Below are positions 45,918 through 55,847 of a DNA stretch of 64,000 bases, in pieces. The DNA lies in assembly GCA_937127245.1 (NCBI GenBank), contig CAKZLU010000011.1:62001-126000 (forward strand). Reading direction: 5' to 3'. Numbering within the stretch: position 1 is the first letter of the stretch; every line of letters starts with the position of its first letter. Source of the DNA: an uncultured Actinomycetes bacterium (GTDB lineage Bacteria; Actinomycetota; Geothermincolia; Fen-727; JACVIW01). Both the position numbers and the translations under genes were made by a program. The notes below the pieces were generated by a model, which searched no databases, was not told where the DNA came from, and saw only the letters and a program-made list of their open reading frames with translations.

Positions 45918-46651
45918 TTCCCAGCATCTCCCTTCTTATCTCGCCAACCAGACCCCCGCGCATTCTATCTCAACAGAATGCCGGAGACGCGCTGAGGAAG
46001 CGCAATTTTGAACAACAAGTGTTTCTTTCCTGGCAAAGGAGGTAACACCCTCGGCAAGAAAAAGCGCACACATGATATCACAACCCCATCCCCTCTTTCA
46101 AGAAAACTAAGATTATGCGCGACCGGCAGGAGCAGGAAATCCTTTCTTGAACGCATTTGCGCTAAAGTGAGCGCGCCAGCAACACAGACATTCGCGCCGT
46201 TAGTAATTTCTTTTCTGCTGTCTTGCCCTGGCAAAATGCCTAACTGGATGATTTATTCTTATTTTCAACGTGATACACAAAGCGGCAATCGAAAGCAACG
46301 GACATGATTTTCGTCTGTCAGACCAGAATTACCCGCGGCAACTGGAAAAATTTGGATCTCGTCTTCAATACAGGCAAGAAAGGAAGCGCGAAAACAGAAT
46401 CAAACGACTCTTCTTTTTTTTGGATCGTGATGTCTCGAGCGGCCACCCGCTCCTTTTTGCCAGAAACGCTCGATCACTTGTATAAGCCTGGATTCTTCAA
46501 CACATACTCTTAACGCCGGAGGCATTTGAACCCGTTTCACCTTGAATTAACTGACACGCAGGAGTACGCTTCCTTGACACTATTTTTTTAATAAAAATAT
46601 AATTTGAGCTGTAATAAATACGCCCATCAGGCATGACAATGGCGGTGTTTT
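45918..46651. other. Long intergenic region between carD and the 134-residue protein
   Basis: About 730 bases between divergent genes with no supported coding sequence; the four overlapping ORFs (45965-46513) disagree in frame and lack good starts. Apart from the near-consensus promoter at the right end, I see no clear element. It is unusually large for this compact genome. Confidence 0.45.
46574..46603 (+). promoter_or_regulatory. Near-perfect sigma-70-type promoter
   Basis: TTGACA (46574-46579), an 18-base AT-rich spacer and TATAAT (46598-46603). Both hexamers are consensus. It drives the 134-residue protein, whose ATG is 49 bases downstream. Confidence 0.8.
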
Positions 46652-47056
46652 ATGACAAAGGACATTGAGAATACCTGCAAGGACTTCCAGAAGACCGTTT
46701 CTCTTCATCTCATAAGACACAGGAGCATTCTTGACGTAATGACGAAGTATCAAGACGCATGCTCAAGGGTCAACAGAGCGATAGCCAAAGCTGTCACTTC
46801 TTGCGGTTGCTTGCAAATAAAGGCGGGCAAACAGCCCTTGCCCGCAAACGTATCACTCGCTGAAATGAGCGAATATGTCAAAACGCATCTCGAGGGTCAT
46901 CTGTGTCCCAACTGCGCGGAGGTGATCGAAGAGGAGCTTGGAAAGTGCATGTTTTTCCTGGCGGCAATATGCACGCTAACGGGCATTGACCTTTACGAAA
47001 CCATAGAGAAAGAAAACGACAGAATAAAAACGCTCGGGCTCTACAGCCTCACTTGA
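46652..47056 (+). CDS. Conserved helical protein with MazG-like tail
   Basis: This protein of 134 residues resembles a small family I have seen near disA in Clostridia: FQKTVSLHLIRHRSILDVMTKYQDACSRVNRAIAKAV, then SCGCLQI. The C-terminal helix pair IEEELGKCMFFLAAICTLTGIDLYETIEKENDRIKTLG looks like MazG-type pyrophosphohydrolases, but the metal-binding Asp after EELG is Lys here, so activity is doubtful. HLCPNCAE adds a CxxC pair. It sits between carD and disA on the opposite strand under a very strong promoter. The function is unknown. Confidence 0.65.
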   Translation: MTKDIENTCKDFQKTVSLHLIRHRSILDVMTKYQDACSRVNRAIAKAVTSCGCLQIKAGKQPLPANVSLAEMSEYVKTHLEGHLCPNCAEVIEEELGKCMFFLAAICTLTGIDLYETIEKENDRIKTLGLYSLT

Positions 47057-47225
47057 GCGCTCGCGCTTCGGAATCCCCATCCCTAACATTTCAGTTCTTC
47101 ATGCTATCTTGCCTTCCGTAGATTAAGCATATATCAATTTGATTTTGATCAATGTAAATTTCCCCGCATCGGTTTAACCTGTCAGAAAATTTGAAAATCC
47201 TTATTGAAAACCGGGGATGAAAATT

Positions 47226-47660
47226 ATGGAGAATAACTCGGATCGGTTCATAGGTAAATACCACAGCGCGGTGGTCAAAGCTCTGGGAAAAGAAACTGAG
47301 AGGGTAAAGGCAAAGATCGCCAATGTGTGGGTGCGGGATTTCCTGAGGAGTTATCCGCAAGAAGGAAAGGGCTTTGATGGCTTCTTAAAAGATTTCAAAG
47401 AATTTCTGGAAAGAGATCTGGGTTTTGCGGATGAAGTTAAAATCACCGCGGAGAACGAAGAGATAATAGTTTCGGTTAACGGATGCAGGATCTGTGCAGG
47501 CAACGAGATACTACGCTCCGAGAACGCCAATACAATGTGCCCAATAATTCATACCGGGCTTTCGGCGATTTTCAAAGCCACAGGCAAAAGCCCCACCTTT
47601 GTTGGTGCCGAAAAGGAAACCGGTAAGGTTGGTTACTGCACGCTCCGATATGTCGTCTAA
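47226..47660 (+). CDS. Hypothetical protein, possible V4R-like ligand-binding domain
   Basis: This protein of 144 residues has a helical first half and a beta-rich second half with four cysteines: NGCRICAGNEILR, then NTMCPIIHTGLSAIFKATGKSP and GYCTLRYVV. The order cysteine-strand, CPI-helix, then a final Cys-containing strand is reminiscent of V4R/hydrocarbon- or iron-sulfur-binding sensor domains; this is pattern inference only. I prefer ATG 47226, eight bases after GGGG, over ATG 47217. It converges with disA. Confidence 0.55.
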   Translation: MENNSDRFIGKYHSAVVKALGKETERVKAKIANVWVRDFLRSYPQEGKGFDGFLKDFKEFLERDLGFADEVKITAENEEIIVSVNGCRICAGNEILRSENANTMCPIIHTGLSAIFKATGKSPTFVGAEKETGKVGYCTLRYVV

Positions 47661-47703
47661 TTTAAGGATCGCACAAGGTCAAGCTAAGAAGCTTTAAAAA
47701 CGG

Positions 47704-48786
47704 TTACGTATGTGATTCCATGATTATTGATTCCGTGATCCGCTCAAGTCCCTTCTTTATGGCGTGGGCACGCTTTTCGCCAATCCCGTCGACCTCATCG
47801 AGGAGCGCGGGGGAAGCCTTCATGATATTTCTCAGGTTCTCGAATCTTTCCACCAGCTTGTTTATGACGATAGTGGGAATCCTCGGAACCATCGAGAGCA
47901 TCCTGTAACCTTTAGGCCGCACAAGCTTATTGAGAACCTCGGCGCCCCCCGAAAACCCGAGCGCCCGGGCTACTCTCTCATCATCCACGAGTTCCTCCGT
48001 AGTGAGGCTTTCAAGCTCACTGAGAACCATTTCCGGGTTGCGTTCGTCGCGCGGAACGTAATAGTCCTTTATCAGCATTAACCTCGCCCTCTCGACGCCC
48101 GCCATGAGCTCTCCCAGCTGGAGGCTTACGAGCCTTCCGTCCTTGCCCAGTTCGCTCACCTGAAAACTTATCTCATCAGCAATGCGCATGATTGTCTCAA
48201 CCCTCTGAACCACTTTAACAACGTCTCTCAAAGCCACCATATCCTCAACTTCCAATGTGTTGAGGTGATTGAACTCCATGTCGAGTCTTGCCCTGTACCT
48301 GCTCAACGTCTGCAAAGCCTGATCTGCGCGAGCCAACACCAGGGGGATGTTCTCGAGGGTGAAGTGCATATCGCCCACGTATATGGAGACGGTGCGCATC
48401 TTCTCTGAAATAGCCAGCACGAAAGCCGATGTTTGTTTTGCGACCCTTTCCGCTGTGCGATGTTTCATCCCTGCCTCGCTCGAGGGTATTCTCGGATCAG
48501 GCACGAGATGTACATTCGCGGAGTAGATCGTCTTCAAGTCATCGCTTACCACCACAGCCCCATCCATTTTCGAGAGCTCGAACAGTCTGGGCGCGGTAAA
48601 CTCGCAATTTATGTTGAAGCCGCCTGACATGATTGGTCTAAGTTCGGAAATGTTTCCGACAACAATCAGCGCTCCGCTTCCTATCTGAAGAATCCTGTCG
48701 ACGGCTTCTCTCAACTCCGTCCCGGGAGCAACCATCTCAAGGACCTGTATAAGCCTCTCTCTTTGAGAGTCTGACCGGTATTCCAA
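47704..48786 (-). CDS. disA: DisA diadenylate cyclase
   Basis: DisA makes c-di-AMP from ATP while scanning DNA for damage. The N-terminal DAC domain carries KMDGAVVVSDD (DGA) and GMKHRTAERVAKQ; the usual RHRTAE has Lys for the first Arg, a conservative change. A helical spine follows, and the C-terminal HhH domain (PALLDEVDGIGEKRAHAIKKGL) binds DNA junctions. The length of 360 is normal. The start is TTG with GGGAG upstream. It follows clpC, but radA, its usual neighbour, is missing. Confidence 0.94.
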   Translation of the reverse strand: MEYRSDSQRERLIQVLEMVAPGTELREAVDRILQIGSGALIVVGNISELRPIMSGGFNINCEFTAPRLFELSKMDGAVVVSDDLKTIYSANVHLVPDPRIPSSEAGMKHRTAERVAKQTSAFVLAISEKMRTVSIYVGDMHFTLENIPLVLARADQALQTLSRYRARLDMEFNHLNTLEVEDMVALRDVVKVVQRVETIMRIADEISFQVSELGKDGRLVSLQLGELMAGVERARLMLIKDYYVPRDERNPEMVLSELESLTTEELVDDERVARALGFSGGAEVLNKLVRPKGYRMLSMVPRIPTIVINKLVERFENLRNIMKASPALLDEVDGIGEKRAHAIKKGLERITESIIMESHT

Positions 48787-49008
48787 AAGTACTCCCTAAT
48801 TGAAATTTCATATAAAAACGCTTTTTTGGAAATAATAACAGAACAAAAGAACGGTAGACAGATTGCTTTCGAGCACATGAAAAATTCATCCGTAAGAACC
48901 CGCAAAACAGATTATTGTCGGGGACCTACATCAGGTGAATAGAACGGGTATTGGAAAATCGCTGGTTATTTGCTGTCTCAGCCTTACGAGTTTTCAAAAA
49001 CCGTCTGT

Positions 49009-51492
49009 TCAAGCGTTAGAGCCGCGCTTCTTCTTTCCGCCCACGCTGGCGCACTCTCCATCTGGTTGCACCGCGAAGGTAAGGCGGTCGTCTTTCGCGT
49101 CAACCACAATAACACAGCCGGGTTTAAACTCCCCTCGCAGGATTGCCTCGGAGAGAGGATTCTCTATAAGCCTGGTGATTGCCCTCCTCAAAGGTCTTGC
49201 CCCCAGCGAAGGGTCAAAACCCTCTTTCACGAGTATTTCCTTGGCGGCATCGGTAACCTCGAGCTTCATGTCCTGATCAGCAAGCTGCGCCCTTACCCGA
49301 TTTAATAGAAGGTCAGATATCTTCATCACATCGTCATGGGTCAGTTCCTTAAAGACTATGACATCGTCTATCCTGTTTAGAAGCTCCGGGCGGAAAGTCC
49401 TCTTGAGCTCACTCATCACTTTTTCCTTCATATCCTCGTAAGGAAGAGATGAACTTTCGCCGGTCGCGTGGAAACCGAGCGGTGTCGCCTTGTGAATCTC
49501 GGAGGTTCCAATATTGGACGTCATTATGATTATGGTGTTCCTGAAATCAACCGTGTGCCCCTGCGCGTCTGTGAGCCTTCCATCCTCAAGAATCTGGAGC
49601 AGAACATTGAATACGTCGTAATGAGCCTTTTCAATCTCATCGAGCAAAACAACGGAGAATGGCCTTCTGCGAACAGCCTCCGTAAGCTGGCCGCCCTCTT
49701 CATGACCGACATAGCCGGGCGGTGACCCAACTAATCTCGAGACGCTATGTTTCTCCATATACTCGGACATATCTATCTGTATCAGGGCATCCTCAGTTCC
49801 AAAAAGAAACTCAGCAAGCGCCCTCGCAAGTTCGGTTTTGCCAACGCCTGACGGTCCAAGGAAAATGAATGAGCCGCCAGGACGCCTTGGGTCCTTCAGG
49901 CCCGCGCGAGTTCTCCTAATCGCCTGAGAAATAGCCGTTACGGCTTCGTCCTGGCTGACAATTCTCATGTGGAGCTCTTCTTCCATCCGCAAAAGCTTTT
50001 CAGACTCCTCCTCGGTAAGCTGATAGACTGGTATGCCTGTCCATGAGGAGAGTATCTCTGTTATATCGAACTCGGTAACCTCAAGTTGATGTACCTGCTC
50101 GGGACCCTTCCAGTCTTTCTCGAACTCGGCTATCTCGAGAATCAGTTCCTGCTCTTTATCTCGGATCTCCGCAGCCTTCTCAAAATCCTGACCCATTATG
50201 GCTTTTTGTTTTTCTTGCCTGAGCTGCTGGAGTTTCTCCTCTCTTTCGCGAACACTTGGCGGCGCGGTCATAGCCCTCATGCGAAGCCTGCTCGCGGCCT
50301 CGTCTATGAGGTCGATCGCTTTGTCCGGCAAATAACGATCGGATATGTAACGTTGGGCAAGACGCGCCGCGGTAATGATCGCCCCATCCGTTATCCTGAC
50401 TTTATGGTGTTCCTCATATCTTTCCCTTAAACCTTTGAGAATCTCAATGGTATGCTCGACGGTGGGTTCCTCAACTTTTATTGGTTGAAAGCGCCTCTCG
50501 AGGGCCGCATCCCTTTCGAGGTGCTTTCTGTATTCGTCCATTGTCGTTGCGCCAATGGTCTGAAGTTCGCCGCGCGCGAGAGCGGGTTTGAGGATACTCG
50601 CGGCGTCTATCGCACCCTCCGCAGCGCCTGCACCCACAAGGTTGTGTAGCTCATCGATGAAGAGTATTATGTCGCCCCTCGTCCTGATCTCCTTGATTAC
50701 TTTCTTCAGCCGCTCCTCAAAATCGCCCCTGTAACGGGACCCCGCAACCAGAGCGCCTAAGTCAAGGGTATACAGCTGCTTGCCTCTAAGAAGCTCCGGT
50801 ACCAGATTGGATGTTATGCACTGGGCAAGACCCTCCACTATCGCGGTTTTTCCCACGCCGGGTTCCCCTATCAGGACGGGATTATTCTTTGTCCGTCTCG
50901 AAAGGACCTGCATGACGCGCTCAATCTCTTTTTCCCTGCCAATCACAGGGTCGAGCTTATTTTGAGCGGCAAGTTCCGTGAGGTTTCTTCCGAACTGATC
51001 GAGCAAAAGATTCCCCTGTGAGGATTCTCCCGCCCCGGGCTCACCCGAGATACTCGAGGGCGTGGAGATCATCTTAAGAATCTGGTTCCTGAGTTTCTCC
51101 ATGTCCACGCCGAGCTTGACAAGGACTTTCGCCGCAACGCCTTCCCCTTCTCTTATAATCCCGAGAAGTATGTGCTCGGTGCCTATGTAGTTATGACCGA
51201 GCTGTAAAGCTTCACGCAAAGAAAGCTCAAGTACTTTCTTTGCCCTCGGCGTAAAGGGTATATGACCACTAGGTGGGGTCGATCCACGCCCGATAATCTC
51301 GACGACCTGCTGGCGGACAGCCTCGAGCGTGACCTGATAGTTCTCGAGAGCCCTGCAAGCGATTCCCTCCCCCTCCTGCATCAGGCCGAGAAGCAGATGT
51401 TCAGTCCCTATGTAATTATGGTTGAGGTTTCTTGCCTCTTCTTGGGCGAGAACCACAACTCTTCTTGCGCTATCTGAAAACCTCTGAAACAA
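49009..51492 (-). CDS. clpC: ClpC AAA+ unfoldase
   Basis: ClpC unfolds substrates for ClpP, including proteins marked by McsB. At 827 residues it has the double Clp N-domain ([20 protein letters not shown]), AAA1 with [13 protein letters not shown], a short middle domain with a UVR-like motif ([21 protein letters not shown]) typical of ClpC, and AAA2 with [15 protein letters not shown] ClpP-docking loop near the C-terminal third was not traced residue by residue. The start is TTG with AGGAAGGG upstream. It is downstream of mcsB by about 60 bases. Confidence 0.96.
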   Translation of the reverse strand: MFQRFSDSARRVVVLAQEEARNLNHNYIGTEHLLLGLMQEGEGIACRALENYQVTLEAVRQQVVEIIGRGSTPPSGHIPFTPRAKKVLELSLREALQLGHNYIGTEHILLGIIREGEGVAAKVLVKLGVDMEKLRNQILKMISTPSSISGEPGAGESSQGNLLLDQFGRNLTELAAQNKLDPVIGREKEIERVMQVLSRRTKNNPVLIGEPGVGKTAIVEGLAQCITSNLVPELLRGKQLYTLDLGALVAGSRYRGDFEERLKKVIKEIRTRGDIILFIDELHNLVGAGAAEGAIDAASILKPALARGELQTIGATTMDEYRKHLERDAALERRFQPIKVEEPTVEHTIEILKGLRERYEEHHKVRITDGAIITAARLAQRYISDRYLPDKAIDLIDEAASRLRMRAMTAPPSVREREEKLQQLRQEKQKAIMGQDFEKAAEIRDKEQELILEIAEFEKDWKGPEQVHQLEVTEFDITEILSSWTGIPVYQLTEEESEKLLRMEEELHMRIVSQDEAVTAISQAIRRTRAGLKDPRRPGGSFIFLGPSGVGKTELARALAEFLFGTEDALIQIDMSEYMEKHSVSRLVGSPPGYVGHEEGGQLTEAVRRRPFSVVLLDEIEKAHYDVFNVLLQILEDGRLTDAQGHTVDFRNTIIIMTSNIGTSEIHKATPLGFHATGESSSLPYEDMKEKVMSELKRTFRPELLNRIDDVIVFKELTHDDVMKISDLLLNRVRAQLADQDMKLEVTDAAKEILVKEGFDPSLGARPLRRAITRLIENPLSEAILRGEFKPGCVIVVDAKDDRLTFAVQPDGECASVGGKKKRGSNA

Positions 51493-51554
51493 TTTCCCTT
51501 CCTCCCAGATATATTCTAAATCTCTCGTCTGAAAAATTCATTCTATTTCTTGTG

Positions 51555-52604
51555 TTACAGGTCAAGTATCCTCCTGACGTGCACCGCCCTTTCTTTTTCC
51601 ACTTCTTCTTCGTCCAATTCAAAACCTTTGAGCGCTTTTATGTGCCCGTTGCCTATTCTCATGACGACATCAACAAGATTGAAATCCGAAATCGGTAAAA
51701 TCTCCATGTCAACCCCGAGCTTTACCAATGATAAGAGCTCAACTGCCTCAAGAAATTCAAGTTTTCTCGCTCTTTCTAAAACACCGAGCGTGCGGAAGAC
51801 CCTGTCGCTGATATCGAGCTTGTATTCCTGAAGGAGAATTTTCCGCGCCGTTCTCTCATTTTCCGCAACCTTTCTCGAGACAGTCTCAACCTGAGCGATA
51901 ATATCCCTTTCCGACAGTCCCAGGGTTCGTTTGTTCGATATGACGAAAAGATTTCCGCTAACCCCTGCGCCTCGCCCATGCATGCCCCGGACAAGAATTT
52001 CCGATTGCCCCAGGGCAAGCATTGTCTTGCCTATCTCCCCGGTTATCACAAGGGCAGGGAGATGGAGCATAATCGAAACCCTCAAACCGGTTCCAACGTC
52101 CGTGGGGGATGACGTAAGGTACCCAAGCCTCTGATCATAACTGTAGACCACGTCGCGCTCGATATTGCTATCAATCTTATCGGCAACTTCCCACGCCTTC
52201 ATGAGTTGCGCCCCCGCAAAAATAGCGAATATTTTCGCATGATTCTGGGCATTCACTATGACTCCACGTCCAGAAATCCACCGCGCCGCAACAGCCCTAC
52301 CCTGTGTTTTCTCCACAAAAGAACGGGAGATGAGATGCTGCTCCGCGAGCAAAAGAAGCTGGTCGCGGGACAACTCTTCGGCGAACTTGATGTCCCACTC
52401 CTCGTCATCGGCAACCCTTCGGGCCACCGACTCCAAAACCATTCCCCTCACCCGCTCCAGTTCGTCCTCATCCGCCGCAGGCGGAAAGGGAATCCCCTCA
52501 ATATTCCTCGCAAGCCGAGCCCTCGAGGCAAGGATTACCGGATATCCGGGACCTCTTTGCGACGCCCACTCGGGGCGCACGGTAAAAAACTTATTCCTTC
52601 TCAC
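51555..52604 (-). CDS. mcsB: McsB protein-arginine kinase
   Basis: McsB phosphorylates arginines on misfolded proteins to send them to ClpCP. This is a guanidino-kinase fold of 349 residues: VILASRARLARNIEGIPFP near the N-terminus, RLGYLTSSPTDVGTGLRVSIMLHLPAL in the middle, VRGMHGRGAGVSGNLFVISN after it, and RIGNGHIKALKGF near the end. The start is GTG overlapping the mcsA end. With McsA, it forms the active kinase complex. Confidence 0.95.
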   Translation of the reverse strand: MRRNKFFTVRPEWASQRGPGYPVILASRARLARNIEGIPFPPAADEDELERVRGMVLESVARRVADDEEWDIKFAEELSRDQLLLLAEQHLISRSFVEKTQGRAVAARWISGRGVIVNAQNHAKIFAIFAGAQLMKAWEVADKIDSNIERDVVYSYDQRLGYLTSSPTDVGTGLRVSIMLHLPALVITGEIGKTMLALGQSEILVRGMHGRGAGVSGNLFVISNKRTLGLSERDIIAQVETVSRKVAENERTARKILLQEYKLDISDRVFRTLGVLERARKLEFLEAVELLSLVKLGVDMEILPISDFNLVDVVMRIGNGHIKALKGFELDEEEVEKERAVHVRRILDL

Positions 52605-53136
52605 TCTTAGACCTCTCCGAGTCGAGCATGCTCTCTATTTGTTTGATTTCGTCTCTAACAGCCGCAGCGGCTTCATATTCTTCTTCCGCAATTCTTTTTC
52701 TCAAGCTCCTTTCAAGCTCAGCAAGCTTGAGCCTGAGTCTCGCCTCCCGAGACAACTTCGTGGGAGTCTTGCCGGTGTGCTTGTTAGACCCATGGAAATC
52801 AAAAATCACATTCTCAAGGGGGTCACCCAAAACCCTGTAGCAAGCGGAACAGCCGAGATACCCGAGTTTTTTAAAATCATTGAAAGATGTTCCGCATTCC
52901 TCGCAAACAATCGGTTCACCGGAGAAAACCTCATCCTGTAGGTTACCATCAACCGCAGACTGCATGCCGGATATGATTTGAGGCATTAAAGCTATGAGGC
53001 TCGCCGCCTCCGTAGCCTCATCCATTTTCTTCGAGCACTCTTCACATAGCTGAGCCCTCGAAATCTCGCTACCGGCTACCTTGATCAGAAACACCGTCGC
53101 TATGTTCTTACCGCACTCATCGCAGAATATGCTCAT
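52591..53136 (-). CDS. mcsA: McsA zinc-finger activator of McsB
   Basis: McsA activates McsB and tethers it. The protein has N-terminal treble-clef-like Cys pairs (FCDECGKN, LCEECSKK), a second set (VCEECGTSFNDFKKLGYLGCSACY), and a C-terminal UVR motif (RIAEEEYEAAAAVRDEIKQIESML). The ORF track adds 28 codons; ATG 53136 directly after GGAGAAGAG gives the canonical MSIFCDECGKN start. It is the first gene of mcsA-mcsB-clpC here; ctsR, usually ahead of it, is absent. Confidence 0.92.
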   Translation of the reverse strand: MSIFCDECGKNIATVFLIKVAGSEISRAQLCEECSKKMDEATEAASLIALMPQIISGMQSAVDGNLQDEVFSGEPIVCEECGTSFNDFKKLGYLGCSACYRVLGDPLENVIFDFHGSNKHTGKTPTKLSREARLRLKLAELERSLRKRIAEEEYEAAAAVRDEIKQIESMLDSERSKSEKE

Positions 53137-53521
53137 CTCTTCTCCAATTAGCAATCCTAAATCATGTCTCGGTAATAAGTATAATGTCAGGCTATGCCAC
53201 CGGGTGATGACATCCGTCAACCTGCGTCATCAGCTGAAAGCAATCCCGCTTCCTGCCTTGCTTTGAACCCCCCATCAATACTCCATTTGATCATCTGTCA
53301 AAAGGTTTCAAAGAAACTTTTTGCCCCGTGCGCTCATTAACCTTTTCGGGAAAAAATTCTCATGGGTTAAACATCCTCCCCCGCCTTTTTCACCTTTTAA
53401 CGCACTGCGGAAACTCTCTGTTTACTCCGAGGAGGGTCTTAAGCCTTTCCTGATTTTTGGTCATTAATAAATTAAGCGGGACCTTAGCGGATATCTCAGA
53501 TCACCCGATTTGAGATAGACT
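53137..53521. other. Intergenic stretch between mcsA and lysS
   Basis: About 385 bases with no gene. A minus-strand TATACT lies at 53178-53183, upstream of mcsA, without a good -35. TGTCAAA-AGG-TTTCAAA at 53296-53312 is a weak match to the CtsR heptad direct repeat. Confidence 0.35.
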
Positions 53522-55048
53522 TTATTCCCCCTGGCTCTCCCTTCTCAGCTGAGGAAAGAGAATAACCTCTCTTATGCTCGAGCACCCCGTAGCCACCATA
53601 ACAAGTCTGTCAATCCCCACTCCAAGTCCGCCCGCCGGAGGCATGCCGTATTCAAGCGCTGTAAGGAAATCCTCGTCCAGTGGCTGGGCTGCCTCATCGC
53701 CGGCCATTCTCTTTTCCGCCTGAGCCAAGAACCTCGCGCGCTGGTCAATGGGGTCATTTAACTCACTGAAAGCGTTCGCGATTTCATGCCCGGTTGCGAT
53801 GAGCTCAAACCGTTCAGTGAAACCCGGCGCATTGGGATTTTCCCTCGCCAAAGGCGAGATTTCCTCAGGGTAGTCGAGCACTATGGTTGGCTGAATTATT
53901 TTTGGCTCAACAAGCTTCTCAAATATCTCCGCGATGATCCAGCCTTTACCGGCACTCGGATGGATCTCCACCTCATAGGCCTCGGCTATTTCCCTGAGCT
54001 CCTCGAGGTCCATCTCAAGGCTCAAATCGAGGTCCGCATATAATCTTAATGCCTCGAGCATTGTCATCCTCGCCCACGGACGCTCGAATGATATGCGTCC
54101 CTTTGGGTGCTCGATCGTGAGCGTGCCATTAACCTCACTTAAAACGGTAGTTATAAGCTCCTCAAGAAAAATAGCCATGTAACGATAGTCAACGAACGCC
54201 TGGTAAACCTCAAGCATGGTAAATTCTGGGTTATGCTTCGTGCTTATACCCTCGTTCCTGAAGTTCCTGTTGAGCTCATATACCTTGTCGAAACCAGCGA
54301 CCAGCAGCCTCTTGAGGTAGAGTTCCGGCGCGATTCTGAGGTAAAGGTCCATGTTGAGCGCATTGTGGTGAGTGATAAAGGGTTTTGCCGCCGCACCGCC
54401 TGGTACGGGTTGAAGAATCGGGGTTTCAACCTCGAGAAAACCCTTTGAATCAAGAAAATCCCTGAGGGACCTGATAATTACGCTCCTTTTCTCAAAAATC
54501 TTTCTTGATTCGGCATTGACAAGCAGATCAAGGTACCTGCGCCTCATCTTTATTTCCGTGTCCCTCAACCCGTGCCATTTCTCCGGGAGAGGTCTAAGGG
54601 ATTTCGACAGTAGCTCATAGAATTCGACCAGAACGGACAATTCACCCCGCTTTGATCTTATTACTTCACCTGCGACGCCTATCCAGTCTCCCGTGTCCAG
54701 AAAAAGGAGAAATTCATACTTCTCTTTCCCGAGCACATCTTCCCTTGCTATCAACTGCATCTTGCCCGTTGAGTCATGTATATCGATAAAGGAAGCCTTT
54801 CCGTGTTCTCTTTTTGCCATTATCCTTCCGGCGAGGTTCACTTTCTTACCGGAAGAGGCCCCCGGCTGGAGGCTTGAGTAAGAGCGTTGAAGGTCGTCCG
54901 AGTACTCTATCTGCTCAGGGCTTGCGAAAAACGAGGCATAGGGACTTACGCCCATCGAGATGATTTGATTGAGCTTTTCCCTTCTGGCTTTTATGAGTTC
55001 CGCTTCCCTCGAACTCAACTCACCACTCAAATGAGCGCCCTCATCCAA
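53522..55048 (-). CDS. lysS: Lysyl-tRNA synthetase, class II
   Basis: LysS charges tRNA-Lys. At 508 residues, the N-terminal OB fold (KVNLAGRIMAKREHGKASFIDIHDSTGKMQLIA) precedes a class II catalytic core with motif 2 (RNFRNEGISTKHNPEFTMLEVYQAF) and motif 3 (GGLGVGIDRLVMV). The start is TTG, seven bases after AAGGAGGT. It follows greA by about 325 bases, an arrangement common in Gram-positive genomes. Confidence 0.96.
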   Translation of the reverse strand: MDEGAHLSGELSSREAELIKARREKLNQIISMGVSPYASFFASPEQIEYSDDLQRSYSSLQPGASSGKKVNLAGRIMAKREHGKASFIDIHDSTGKMQLIAREDVLGKEKYEFLLFLDTGDWIGVAGEVIRSKRGELSVLVEFYELLSKSLRPLPEKWHGLRDTEIKMRRRYLDLLVNAESRKIFEKRSVIIRSLRDFLDSKGFLEVETPILQPVPGGAAAKPFITHHNALNMDLYLRIAPELYLKRLLVAGFDKVYELNRNFRNEGISTKHNPEFTMLEVYQAFVDYRYMAIFLEELITTVLSEVNGTLTIEHPKGRISFERPWARMTMLEALRLYADLDLSLEMDLEELREIAEAYEVEIHPSAGKGWIIAEIFEKLVEPKIIQPTIVLDYPEEISPLARENPNAPGFTERFELIATGHEIANAFSELNDPIDQRARFLAQAEKRMAGDEAAQPLDEDFLTALEYGMPPAGGLGVGIDRLVMVATGCSSIREVILFPQLRRESQGE

Positions 55049-55373
55049 TTTAGGGACCTCCTTGCAAATCTCTTAAACTCTCAAAAAGAATAGCATAAAA
55101 GCCTTTCTTTCCTTGAAACGAAAGCCCCCGCGATTCTAAAGGCACGCTCTTTTGCTCAAAGCGCCGATAGATAATCTTTGTTAACGGACCTTTAGCGCTC
55201 CGGCGGGGCATGCCTGAGGATTCGATCTAACACTCAAGCCGATGCAGTGGTTTGAAAATGCCGGTTTGACATTTCTTCCGAATGATTTAGGTTTGATAAG
55301 CCTGGATTTACCGGCCAAGAAAGCAAGCTGGAGCTTACCGAAAAACGAGTGGAAAATCAGAAAGTGCAGGTCT
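55049..55373. other. Intergenic stretch between greA and lysS
   Basis: About 325 bases. I see no terminator, T-box or convincing promoter. Plus-strand ORFs here are shadows. lysS may be read from the greA promoter. Confidence 0.35.
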
Positions 55374-55847
55374 TTATTTTTTGATAGCGGTAATTCTGAA
55401 TCTCTTAGATCCGCTCGGCGCCTCGACCGTGATGACATCGCCAACTTTATGACCCATCAGCGCCCTTCCCACAGGGCTCTGGTATGAAATCTTATGGTCT
55501 TCAGGATCCGCCTCAACCGGTCCGACAATGCGGTACGTATGCTTCTTGTGGCTGCCAACCTCTTTCAATTCAACCAGCGAACCGATGTCCACTTCTTTCG
55601 TTTTGACGTGTCTCCTGTCTATAATACGTGCTTTTGCAAGCATCGCCTCGAGTATCTCAATGCGATGCTCAATTCGCGCCTGCTCATTCTTCGCGTCGTC
55701 ATACTCGGAGTTTTCCATAAGATCCCCGTAGCTAATCGCGTTTTTCAGGCGCTCAGCCACTTCCCGTCTCTTTACGGTCTTGAGTTCTTGGAGCTCCGCC
55801 TCGAATCTCTTTTTGCCCTCTTCTGTGAGAATAACTTCTTCCTTCAT
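55374..55847 (-). CDS. greA: Transcript cleavage factor GreA
   Basis: GreA rescues backtracked RNA polymerase by stimulating RNA cleavage. After MKEEVILTEEGKKRFEAELQELK comes the coiled-coil with the acidic tip (NSEYDDAKNEQ), then the C-terminal FKBP-like domain (ISYQSPVGRALMGHKVGDVITVEAP). At 157 residues it has the standard length. The ORF track adds 24 codons; ATG 55847 has AGAGGA upstream and fits the mapped promoter. Confidence 0.95.
   Translation of the reverse strand: MKEEVILTEEGKKRFEAELQELKTVKRREVAERLKNAISYGDLMENSEYDDAKNEQARIEHRIEILEAMLAKARIIDRRHVKTKEVDIGSLVELKEVGSHKKHTYRIVGPVEADPEDHKISYQSPVGRALMGHKVGDVITVEAPSGSKRFRITAIKK

Noticed and set aside
46008-46513. Overlapping plus ORFs in the carD upstream gap
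   Set aside because: The frames overlap each other, have weak starts and contain no recognisable domain.
53296-53312. CtsR box upstream of mcsA
   Set aside because: Three mismatches to the heptad repeat and no ctsR gene present; kept only as a weak remark, not as a feature.
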